Assembly: GCA_964469485.1 (NCBI GenBank)
Contig: CAYXZP010000005.1
Span: 1 to 60,107, forward strand
Reading direction: 5' to 3'
Length of the DNA: 60,107 nucleotides
DNA from: CAYXZP01 sp964469485
Lineage (GTDB): Bacteria; Desulfobacterota; Binatia; UBA1149; CAYXZP01
Shown here: positions 42,043-50,437 of the stretch, one piece after another
Layout: every line of letters begins with the position of its first letter
Position numbering within the stretch: the first letter of the stretch is position 1
Program-made: the position numbers and the translations under genes
Notes under the pieces: model-generated
What the model saw: only the letters and a program-made list of their open reading frames with translations
Databases searched by the model: none
What the model was told of the DNA's origin: nothing

Positions 42043-43593
42043 GTGTATCCCGGAATTCACGCCATCGAACGGCCCGACAAGGCCGCCTACATCATGGGCC
42101 GCAGCGGGCTCACGCGCAGCTACGCCGAGCTCGACGCGGCCTCCAACCGCACGGCCCACCTGCTTCGCCGCCTCGGTCTCGGCCGTGGCGACGCGATCGC
42201 CGTTCTCATGGAGAACAACCCGTATTTTTTCGAGATCTGCTGGGCGGCCCAGCGAGCCGGCCTCTACTACACCCCGATCAGCACTCACCTCAAGGCCGAG
42301 GAGGCCGCCTATATGATAGGCGACTGCGACGCGCGCGTTTTGTTCACCTCCCACGCCATGGCCGGTACGGCGGCCGGACTGTGCGAGTGCACGCCGGGCC
42401 TGGAAGCGCGTTTCATGAGCGACGGGACCGTGGCCGGTTACGACTCTCTCGAGCAAGCGCGTGCGCCGGAGAGCGACTCACCCATCGCCGATGAATCGGA
42501 GGGTTCGGAAATGCTCTATTCCTCCGGCACCACGGGCCGGCCCAAGGGCATACGCAAGCCGCTGCCGGAGCGCGCGATCGGCACGCCGTCCCCGATGATG
42601 CAGGCGATGGCCGCGGGGATGTTCGGCGCAAGCACGGACACCGTCTATCTCTCGCCGGCACCGCTCTATCACTCGGCACCGCTGCGGTTCACCATGACCA
42701 TGCTCAGGTTGGGCGCCACCGTGGTCGTCATGGAACGTTTCGACCCGGCGCTCGCCCTCGAACTCATCGAGCGGCACCGGGTCACTATGAGCCAGTGGGT
42801 GCCGACCCACTTCATCCGCCTGCTGGGACTCGACGAGACCGGGCGCGGCCGCCACGACCTTTCCTCGCACAAGGTCGCGCTCCACGCCGCCGCCCCCTGC
42901 CCGGTTCCGGCGAAAGAACAGATGATAGCGTGGTGGGGTACTATCTTGCTCGAGTATTACTCGGCCACGGAAGGCAACGGCTCCACCATGATCGGCTCGA
43001 GCGACTGGCTCGAGCACAAGGGCTCGGGGGGACGCGCCACGGGAGGCCCGATCCGCAGCGTCGACGAGGACGGCCGTGAGTTGGGCCCGGGGCAACCCGG
43101 AACGGTCTACTTCGAGGGCGGTGCCGACTTCAGCTACTACAAGGACGCCGAAAAGACCGCCGGTACCCGCAACGAGCAGGGCTGGACCACGGTCGGGGAT
43201 GTGGGCTACCTCGACGAGGACGGCTATCTCTACCTCACCGGCCGCAAGGCCCACATGATCATCACGGGCGGGGTCAACGTTTATCCCCAGGAAACCGAGA
43301 ACCTGCTTGTCATGCACCCGAAGGTAAGCGACGTCGCCGTAATAGGGATCCCCGACGACGAGTTCGGCGAGGCCGTCAAGGCCGTGGTCGAACCGGCCGA
43401 CATGTCCGAGGCCGGCCCCGGCCTCGAAAGAGAGCTAATTGAGTTCTGCCGCGCCCGCCTGTCGGCCATAAAGTGCCCGCGCTCGATCGATTTCGAACCG
43501 AAGCTTCCGCGCAGCGAGACCGGCAAGCTCCACAAGGGAGCGCTAAAAGAACGTTACTGGGGCGGTATCGAGCCGACGTTCATCACGCGGTAG
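42043..43593 (+). CDS. acyl-CoA synthetase (AMP-binding)
   Basis: 516 residues. EMLYSSGTTGRPKGI, YYSATEGN, WTTVGDVGYLDEDGYLYLTG, MIITGGVNVYPQETENLL and the C-terminal SETGKLHKGALKE motif. Class I adenylate-forming, of the long-chain or side-chain (FadD-like) type. GTG start at 42043, 12 bases after the SDR stop, last gene of the TetR-KorCDAB operon. The last 40 bases overlap the convergent Cys-rich gene (43554-46490), so transcription through both ends would interfere. Confidence 0.9.
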   Translation: MYPGIHAIERPDKAAYIMGRSGLTRSYAELDAASNRTAHLLRRLGLGRGDAIAVLMENNPYFFEICWAAQRAGLYYTPISTHLKAEEAAYMIGDCDARVLFTSHAMAGTAAGLCECTPGLEARFMSDGTVAGYDSLEQARAPESDSPIADESEGSEMLYSSGTTGRPKGIRKPLPERAIGTPSPMMQAMAAGMFGASTDTVYLSPAPLYHSAPLRFTMTMLRLGATVVVMERFDPALALELIERHRVTMSQWVPTHFIRLLGLDETGRGRHDLSSHKVALHAAAPCPVPAKEQMIAWWGTILLEYYSATEGNGSTMIGSSDWLEHKGSGGRATGGPIRSVDEDGRELGPGQPGTVYFEGGADFSYYKDAEKTAGTRNEQGWTTVGDVGYLDEDGYLYLTGRKAHMIITGGVNVYPQETENLLVMHPKVSDVAVIGIPDDEFGEAVKAVVEPADMSEAGPGLERELIEFCRARLSAIKCPRSIDFEPKLPRSETGKLHKGALKERYWGGIEPTFITR

Positions 43594-46490
43594 CCTTCAC
43601 CGCGGTGGCGCCCGGGTCCACCGAATCCGGTCTGGCTGTTCATCGGCGGATTGACGCTGGCCGGGAAGCACCACACGCTCACCTCGCGGAAGTTGGTCGG
43701 GTCGCCCAGCCCGTTGAGCGTGCTGCCGCCCTGGGCCGCTATCGTCGGCAGCTGGCAGGAACGCGGTTTGGCGATGCAGGCGCCGGCCCCGTCGCGGTCG
43801 TCATCGTTGCCGAGGATGCCGTCGGGTCCCGCCTCGCAAAGCTGGTGGCTCTCGCAGGGCCCCTCGCAGCGCTCGCCCGAGGCGCAATCGCCCTGGCTCG
43901 TACACGGCGTGCTCGACCCCGTGCAGGCGGCTTCGCAACCGGCTCCTTGCGATGTCGATAGGCAGTTCACCTGGTAGTACTTGCCGCCTTCGCAAAGGTA
44001 GAAAGGAGGTCCGGCGGCGCAACGGCCTTCCTCGGGGTCGTCGGCTTGCGCCTGACACAAGGGCACGCAGCGTCCGCCCGGACAGGCGTCCCCGCAGTTG
44101 CCCGTGCCGCAGTCGCCATCGTCGCTACAGGGAGCGCCGGCCAGGGCGGCATCGCCCGTGCAGTGACGCGGGTTGCCCGAGCATGCGCCGCCCGGACAGT
44201 CTTGGTCCTCGTCGCAGGCCCAGCCGTCGTTGGCCCCTCCGTCACAGATGGTGAACAGACCCGTCTCGCTCCAGGCATCGGCGCAACCCTGGCCCTGGTT
44301 CGGGCCGGCGTTGCAGGCTGCGGCACAAGTGTTGGGTTTGGTCGGCTCGCCGCCGTCATCGGGGCAATGGCAGTCGTAGAGTTGGTAGCCCGGGGCCGTG
44401 CAGGGAAGTTCGGCCGCCAGTTCCTCGTAACCGCTGGTGACGGGGTCATGGTAGACCCACAGTCCCGGACCCGAAATGTTCTTGTTGGGATTGGGCGGAC
44501 AGTCGGCCGCGGTGGAGCCCCAGACCGGGTGCTGGAAGTCGATGCGGCAAGCCTCGCCCTCGTTCATGCCCCAACGGCAGACATCGGCGAGATTGCAGAA
44601 CCCGTTCGGACAAGCATCAGACTCGCCCGTGCAGGTCTCGCCCGTGGCGCAGTCGCCGTCCGAGCGGCAATCATCCCCGCCGGCCGAGCAGGTTCCCAGG
44701 CAGATCTCGCCGTCGAAACTTATAGCACCCCGCTTGGAGCCTCCGTCGCAGAAGCCGCCGCAGACCGGACAGGGCACGGTCACCGTCTCGCCCATGTGGG
44801 CCACCGTGCGAAGCTCGTAGTGGATGTCGAACTCGCCGGTGACGATATCGAGGGTGCCGGTGACGTTGTTGCGGAAGGCGTTGTAGGTGCAGGCCGCCGT
44901 GCTCGAAGAGACCACCGGCAGCGGGGCGCCCTCGGTGAGCAGCAGACAGGTCTGGCTACGGTCGCACTGGCCGCGGCAAACCTGTCCAAGGGGGCAGTCC
45001 GACTGTGTCGAGCAGGTCGCTGCGGTCGCGTTCCAATCCGAGTCGTAACACCGGGCCTGGCAGTCGGACTCGTTGGCGCAGTTCTCGCCCGCATTGGTGT
45101 TGAACGCATCGCAGACCCAACAGTCCGCGTCCTCGTCGGCGCCGTTGGCATTGCCCGACTCATCGCAGGTCTGCTGGCTGTCGGGCGCATGCGAGCACAC
45201 GGGTAGCTGCTGGCCCTGCAGGTCACAGACCGGATCGCTGCTGTTGCCCACACAGGTCGCCCCGTCGAACTCCGTGCAGTCGCAGTTGCTCATCGTGAGC
45301 ACGTATCCCGACAGGCCCACGGATTGCTGGTTGTGCGGCATCCCGTGCCAGCCAGCGTCAGAGTCACCCTTGTCGGCATGCTGGAACGACCGGAATCTCG
45401 GAACGTCCCCACAGGTACACTCGAACATATCGCCCGGCGGCAGGCACTTACCTGGGCACGCACCGTCGTCGTCGCCGTCGCATTCCTCGCCGAGCCGCAA
45501 ATGAACGCTTCGAAGCTGGTTCACCGCACCGTCACCGCAAACGGGCGCGGGCGGGAAGGCGCCCTCTATGACCGAACGCGCGGCGTGGGTCCGCAGCGTC
45601 GGGGTCGCCTGTCCATCGGCGACTTCCTTGGCGGCCGCGGCCAGGCAATCGCCGGCTTCATCGGTGGTCGTGACCGCACCGACGCCGTTGCCGCAGATGT
45701 CGAGGGCTTCGAGCGACGAGGAGGAACAACTCTTGGTAAGGGTCGAGCGCAGCTTCTGCTCCATCTTGGCGATCTTCTTGGCGACCTTGGCGTCCGCCGT
45801 CGAGCACTTGGCCGGATCGCCGAGCACCTTGCCCCGCAATATGCCCGTGCGGCATTTGACCACTCCCTTTGCGACCGAACCCATCAGCTTGTTGGCCATC
45901 TTGCCGGCCTTGCTCAGACAGCGTCCCGCGTCCTTCGAAAGAGCCGAAGAGTTGTCGATGGACCCGTAAGCCGCCGCGACGAAGTTCTCAGATGCCGCGG
46001 TTACGGTTGTGGCCACACAGCCGGCGATGTCGTCGGTGCCGAGCACGTCATGGCCGAGGATCGCGCGGCAGGCCCATCCGCCGTAGCCGATATTGGTTAT
46101 GTCGAAGGCGTTGGTGCCGCCGGCGTTGCACTTGCCCTGCGCGTTGGTCAGCGGCGGGCAGTGCGAGTCGGCAAGGCATGAGACCTCGGGGTCGTGCAGG
46201 CAACTGCTACCGCAACTCTTGGCGGCGAAACCGGCGAGCTTGGAGACCGCCTTGGCGATCTTGGCCGCGCCTTTGGTGCTAGGGCAGGAGCCGACCGCCT
46301 TGCCGCTGATGTCCGCATCGCGGCACTTCATCATCTCCTTGGCCACCGTGGCGGCCAACTTCGCGGCCCCGCCGCCCACCTTGCCGACGCACTTGGCCTC
46401 GGCCTTGGAAACGGCCGCCTGCGAAGAACCGGCAAATGCGAAGGTCAGGGCCACCGAGGTCGCGAGCAGCGCCGAAGGAAGTTGCCTCAT
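43554..46490 (-). CDS. large secreted Cys-rich protein
   Basis: 978 residues, signal peptide MRQLPSALLATSVALTFAFA. Residues 25-310 are Ala/Lys/Cys-rich helical repeats (KCVGKVGGGAAKLAATVAKE, KCRTGILRGKVLGDPAKC), similar in type to the 13421 gene. Residues 310-960 are cysteine-dense with many short repeats of the type CxxDxDCxxGxxC (DDCRSDGDCATGETC, TSQGDCASGERC, DEDQDCPGGAC) as in myxobacterial surface proteins, plus unassigned stretches. No catalytic domain recognised. The start is the ATG at 46490; the ORF extends upstream to 47033 inside the neighbouring gene, but the signal peptide fixes the start. Likely cell-surface or matrix. Confidence 0.82.
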   Translation of the reverse strand: MRQLPSALLATSVALTFAFAGSSQAAVSKAEAKCVGKVGGGAAKLAATVAKEMMKCRDADISGKAVGSCPSTKGAAKIAKAVSKLAGFAAKSCGSSCLHDPEVSCLADSHCPPLTNAQGKCNAGGTNAFDITNIGYGGWACRAILGHDVLGTDDIAGCVATTVTAASENFVAAAYGSIDNSSALSKDAGRCLSKAGKMANKLMGSVAKGVVKCRTGILRGKVLGDPAKCSTADAKVAKKIAKMEQKLRSTLTKSCSSSSLEALDICGNGVGAVTTTDEAGDCLAAAAKEVADGQATPTLRTHAARSVIEGAFPPAPVCGDGAVNQLRSVHLRLGEECDGDDDGACPGKCLPPGDMFECTCGDVPRFRSFQHADKGDSDAGWHGMPHNQQSVGLSGYVLTMSNCDCTEFDGATCVGNSSDPVCDLQGQQLPVCSHAPDSQQTCDESGNANGADEDADCWVCDAFNTNAGENCANESDCQARCYDSDWNATAATCSTQSDCPLGQVCRGQCDRSQTCLLLTEGAPLPVVSSSTAACTYNAFRNNVTGTLDIVTGEFDIHYELRTVAHMGETVTVPCPVCGGFCDGGSKRGAISFDGEICLGTCSAGGDDCRSDGDCATGETCTGESDACPNGFCNLADVCRWGMNEGEACRIDFQHPVWGSTAADCPPNPNKNISGPGLWVYHDPVTSGYEELAAELPCTAPGYQLYDCHCPDDGGEPTKPNTCAAACNAGPNQGQGCADAWSETGLFTICDGGANDGWACDEDQDCPGGACSGNPRHCTGDAALAGAPCSDDGDCGTGNCGDACPGGRCVPLCQAQADDPEEGRCAAGPPFYLCEGGKYYQVNCLSTSQGAGCEAACTGSSTPCTSQGDCASGERCEGPCESHQLCEAGPDGILGNDDDRDGAGACIAKPRSCQLPTIAAQGGSTLNGLGDPTNFREVSVWCFPASVNPPMNSQTGFGGPGRHRGEGYRVMNVGSIPPQ

Positions 46491-46510
46491 ACTACCCACA
46501 CCCTCTGTCC

Positions 46511-46540
46511 AACCTAGAAAATCGGCCGGGGGCTTGTCAA
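46511..46540 (-). promoter_or_regulatory. candidate promoter for the Cys-rich gene
   Basis: On the minus strand: TTGACA (46535-46540), 18 bases, TAGGTT (46511-46516). Start of the gene is 46490, with GAGGG (46501-46505) as a possible Shine-Dalgarno. It sits in the 116-base interval between two minus-strand genes. No terminator with a T-run is seen for the upstream gene. Confidence 0.45.
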
Positions 46541-46606
46541 TGGGCCCGGCCCTAATTCCGGCCCAATGTGGTTTTTCTCCAGCCAGATGCCCACCCGGTT
46601 GGGGGG

Positions 46607-49600
46607 TCAGGCGATCATCTCGCCGGTGGCGCGCAGCCTGGCAACGACGTCGGCGGGCAGCACCGGCGGTTGTTTTCCGACCGCCCAGCAGCCGAGCATG
46701 ATCTCGGCGCTGCGCTCTATGATCTCGGCCATGTCCGAGGCCCGCCGCAGACTGCGGCCCGCCACGATGAGACCGTGGTTCTTCATGAGCACGGCCCAGC
46801 CCTCGGCGACGGCCCGCCCCACGGCCTCCGCCAATTCGCTTGTGCCGGGCATGATGAAGGGCACGCGCGGGATGTTCCCGAAGAAGGCGGCCTCGGTCGA
46901 TATCGGCAAGAACGGAAGCTCGGAGTTGGCCAGTATGGTGGCCTGCGGTGCGTGACAGTGGATGACGGCTTCGGTCTCGGGTTTGGCCCTGTAGATGGCC
47001 GTGTGCATGAGACGCTCGCTCGAGGGCGAACACGAGCCCTTGTCGAGCGGGCGCCCGTCGAGGTTTATGCGCACGAGCATATCGCCGCTCAGCTCGCCCT
47101 TGAACATCGCACTCGGGGTGATGAGCAACTCCTCGGACCCCGGCTCCACTCTGGTGCTTACGTTACCGCCGGTGGCCGTGATCAGTCCCGAGCCGTAGAG
47201 TTCGGCCACCATCGCCGTCACTTCATCCGCACGGCCGCCGCTTGCGGCCGGCACTCCGGTCGCGGTCGGCCGCGTCAGCGACAGGTCGCCGGGATCGCCG
47301 GCCTTTTGGCGTGCCTGCCGGTAGAGGCGCTCGAGATCGCCGTTGAGGTCCTGAAGCGACATCGCCTTGGTCACGTCACCGGTAAAGGAAAGCTCGCCCT
47401 GGCTGGCCGCCTCCATGCCGTTCACGGCGCCCGTCATCATGCCGTCGAGCGTCTCGGCGCGCATGGCAAGCTCGACGTCCGCGGCGGGTTCGGGAGCGCC
47501 CAGCCCCGAGCTCACGGTGCCGCCCTGCAGGGCGAAATGGAAATCGAGATCGAGATCGAACAGCTCGAAGTGCATGCTCACCTCGGTGCGCAGGGCCGCC
47601 TCGCGCAACCGCTCGTCGGCGGCGATGCGGCGGGTGAAATCCTCGAGCAAGCTCTCCATGTTCTGACGTAGTTCGCCGTTCACGGCATTGCCTCCAAGTT
47701 GTTGCGACCGCAGGGTCGCGGTCGCCTCGTCGCGCCCGGCACGCTGCAGATCGGTGACGGCCGGCGCCGGCGCCTCTTGCAACTCCCTTATCCTATCGGC
47801 ACCCGGCTGCGGCCGCTCGTTCTGCCAGTCGAAGCTGCGGGCGACCTCCGGGTTCAGCGCGTTCAGCGGCGGGCGGCCCGCCAGCAGACGCTCGAGGTCG
47901 GCCGAGACCATACGACCTTGATGGCCGGCCACCTCGGCCGTGTTGCCGGCGATGTGGGGGGTGGCGATAACGTCGTCGCGCACCAGTAGCGGGTGGTCGG
48001 CCGCGGGCGGTTCGACCGAGAACACGTCTAGGGCCGCACCGGCCAGCTGTCCGGACTCGAGCGCGGCCAACAGGGCCTCCTCGTCCAGCAGCGCGGCACG
48101 CGCCGTGTTTATAAGGAAAGCGCCTTTCTTCATCGCGGCCAACTCGCGGGCACCGATGAGGCCGCGGGTTTCCTCTGTCACCGGCAGATGCAGGCTGACG
48201 ATGTCCGAGCCTGCGAGCAGTTCTTGCAGTGACACGAGTTCGACATCGGCCAGCGCGGCCGTCTCCTGGCCGAGGTAAGGGTCGTGGACGAGAACACGCG
48301 TGCCGAAGCTCGCAAGCCGCCCGGCGACCTCGCGTCCGACGGCGCCGAGCCCGACCAGCCCGACACTCGTGCCGCCCAGCTCGCGTCCGGCCAGCGTGGT
48401 AAAGGCGCGGCCGTGACGGGCAATGTCGCCGGCCCGCCCGCCGGGCTCGCGCAGGAAAGAGTCGGCCTGCTTCACCTTACGCAGGAGCATCAGCGCGAAT
48501 GCCACCGTGAGGTCGGCCACCGCGTGGGCGTTGCGCCCCGGGGCGTTCAAGACCGGGATACCGAAGGCCGTGCAAGCATCGACGTCGACGTTGACGGCGT
48601 CGCTGCGGCAGCTGGCCACCACGCGCAGGTCGGGCAAGCGGGCCAGGGCGGCGACATCGACGAGGTCCGTCTCGGTTATGAAGACCTCTATGCCGGCGAG
48701 CCGCTCGACGAGCGAATCGCCCGAGAGAACCCTCTTGGTCTCACGGAAGTTCTCGTACTCCACCGCCCCGAGCCGCCCGAGTGCATCGAGCGCCTCGTCG
48801 TCGAACGCGGTGGTCACAAGGATACGCGGCCTGGCCACGGATGCGGCCCGCGACCCGTCGCCGGTCTCTTTGAACAGCTCGGCACCGAGGATGCCGGTGG
48901 CCTCCAGGTCGGCGCTGCGCTGAGAAGCCCGAAGCCGGAGCCAGCTCTGGTAATTATCGGCCAGAAGGCCGGCCACCGCCGGGTCCGCTTCGTAGCCGAC
49001 AGGCGGGCCTACGAGCGCGGCCGCCGCGGTCTCGAGATCGTCGAACAGGCCGGCGCCCACGGCCGCGCCGATGGCGGCCCCCAAGGGGCTGGCCTCGGCC
49101 GTAGCCGCGACCTCGACCGGAAGTCCGAGGACATCAGCCACGAGCTGGCACCAGAAAGGGCTGCGGGTCATTCCGCCGCTCATGTGCAGCCTGTCCGGCT
49201 TGTGCCCTGCGACCTCGACGGTCTGCTCGAGGTTAGCGCGCAGCGCATAGGCCAGTCCCTCCGCTACCGCACGGGCCAGATGCCGGGTCCGGTCCGCGTC
49301 GTCGGCCGTGGTCATGTGCGAAAGACTGAGGTGGCCGAGCGGCATACGCGGCTCGCGCGCGTTCATGACCTCCGCTCCCAAGGTCGATACCATGCCGGCC
49401 GCGCCCGGCCGCGAGCGCGATGCCTCGGCTAGTAGCCATGCGGCCGGCTGCGAGTGGCCGGGCCTGAGCGTGCGGGCCAGCCAATCGAGGGCCTCGCCGG
49501 CAAAACCGGCGTTGCTTTCCACCGCCCAGAGCCCGGGCACCAGGTGGTTGCCGGTCCAGGTGCGCCGTTCCGCGTCCAGGACCGGGCTGTCGGTGAGCAG

Positions 49601-50413
49601 TTGTACCGGAGAGGTCGTGCCGGTTATGGCGCCGGCCTGTCCGGCCGCGGCCAGCCCGCATCCGAGCAGTCCCGACTGGCTGTCGGCCCCGCCCGAGACC
49701 ACAGGGGTTCCGGGGGCAAGCCCGAAGCGGGCGGCTTCTTCGGGTCTCAGAGACCCAATGCGTGTTCCGGCGGCCGAACTTTCCGGAAAGATCCGGCGCG
49801 GAAAACCAAAGGCCTCGATCGTCTCATCGTCCCAACGACAAGCGGCCACATCGAAGAGAAGGCTCTCGCATGCTTGCGAGGGCTCCGAGCGGGCCTCGCC
49901 CGAAAGGCGCCAGAGCACCCAATCGCTGATCGAGAGCAGACTGTCGGCCCTGGCCAGAGCCCCGGGGTCCTTCTTCGACAACCACAACAGACGAGCCGCG
50001 GGAAAGACCGGCAAGGGCCAACGTCCGCTCAGCTCGTATAGCTCCTCGCCGCGCTGCCCGGCCAGTTCAAAGGCTTCGCCGAGCGCGCGCGCATCGCGGT
50101 TGGGAGTGGCAAGCAAGACCTCGTCGCCGGCCCTAAGGACCATGCCCTCGCGCATCGAGGTCGCAGAGACGGCAAGCACCTCGCCGGGCTTGGCTCCCGA
50201 GGTCTCGAGCGCTTCGCGGCAAGCCTCCGCCAGAGCGCCGATGACCGCCTCGGTGTCGAGGTCGAAGCCGAGACCGGCCGTGCCGGCGGCCCCGCGGTGA
50301 TGCCAGGTCCGGTAGGCCGTCGTTACGCCGCCGTCAGCCAGCGATAGGACGAGCGCGCGCCCGCCGCCGCCGCCGACATCGAGACCGACCAGATAGCCTT
50401 CGCCCTTAGCCAT
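46607..50413 (-). CDS. four-module fusion: FGGY kinase, D-2-hydroxyacid dehydrogenase, SCP2, class II aldolase
   Basis: One unbroken 1268-residue ORF. (1) 1-500: FGGY kinase, closest by pattern to autoinducer-2 kinase LsrK (AVSATSMREGMVL, NRDARAL, GGADSQSGLLGCGL, HMSGGMTRSPFWCQ). (2) 528-860: NAD-dependent D-2-hydroxyacid dehydrogenase (GLVGLGAVGREV; catalytic Arg in INTARAALLDEEAL, Glu in LDVFSVEPP, His in TPHIAGN). (3) about 911-1035: SCP2/sterol-carrier-like domain (SFTGDVTKAMSLQDLNGDL). (4) 1060-1265: class II aldolase/epimerase (ATGGNVSTR, Glu in CSPSSERLMH, zinc His in IHCHAPQ and NHGLIVAG). All catalytic motifs look intact. It begins 24 bases after the P450 stop, so it belongs to the TetR-P450 operon. 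Function unknown. Confidence 0.9.
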   Translation of the reverse strand: MAKGEGYLVGLDVGGGGGRALVLSLADGGVTTAYRTWHHRGAAGTAGLGFDLDTEAVIGALAEACREALETSGAKPGEVLAVSATSMREGMVLRAGDEVLLATPNRDARALGEAFELAGQRGEELYELSGRWPLPVFPAARLLWLSKKDPGALARADSLLSISDWVLWRLSGEARSEPSQACESLLFDVAACRWDDETIEAFGFPRRIFPESSAAGTRIGSLRPEEAARFGLAPGTPVVSGGADSQSGLLGCGLAAAGQAGAITGTTSPVQLLTDSPVLDAERRTWTGNHLVPGLWAVESNAGFAGEALDWLARTLRPGHSQPAAWLLAEASRSRPGAAGMVSTLGAEVMNAREPRMPLGHLSLSHMTTADDADRTRHLARAVAEGLAYALRANLEQTVEVAGHKPDRLHMSGGMTRSPFWCQLVADVLGLPVEVAATAEASPLGAAIGAAVGAGLFDDLETAAAALVGPPVGYEADPAVAGLLADNYQSWLRLRASQRSADLEATGILGAELFKETGDGSRAASVARPRILVTTAFDDEALDALGRLGAVEYENFRETKRVLSGDSLVERLAGIEVFITETDLVDVAALARLPDLRVVASCRSDAVNVDVDACTAFGIPVLNAPGRNAHAVADLTVAFALMLLRKVKQADSFLREPGGRAGDIARHGRAFTTLAGRELGGTSVGLVGLGAVGREVAGRLASFGTRVLVHDPYLGQETAALADVELVSLQELLAGSDIVSLHLPVTEETRGLIGARELAAMKKGAFLINTARAALLDEEALLAALESGQLAGAALDVFSVEPPAADHPLLVRDDVIATPHIAGNTAEVAGHQGRMVSADLERLLAGRPPLNALNPEVARSFDWQNERPQPGADRIRELQEAPAPAVTDLQRAGRDEATATLRSQQLGGNAVNGELRQNMESLLEDFTRRIAADERLREAALRTEVSMHFELFDLDLDFHFALQGGTVSSGLGAPEPAADVELAMRAETLDGMMTGAVNGMEAASQGELSFTGDVTKAMSLQDLNGDLERLYRQARQKAGDPGDLSLTRPTATGVPAASGGRADEVTAMVAELYGSGLITATGGNVSTRVEPGSEELLITPSAMFKGELSGDMLVRINLDGRPLDKGSCSPSSERLMHTAIYRAKPETEAVIHCHAPQATILANSELPFLPISTEAAFFGNIPRVPFIMPGTSELAEAVGRAVAEGWAVLMKNHGLIVAGRSLRRASDMAEIIERSAEIMLGCWAVGKQPPVLPADVVARLRATGEMIA

Positions 50414-50437
50414 GGAACTACCCGCTCCGCCCGGGCC

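Noticed and set aside
43554..47033. A single 1159-residue protein reading from 47033
   Set aside because: The first 181 residues overlap the fusion gene's aldolase end and are Arg/His/Gly-rich shadow sequence. A clear signal peptide starts at 46490.
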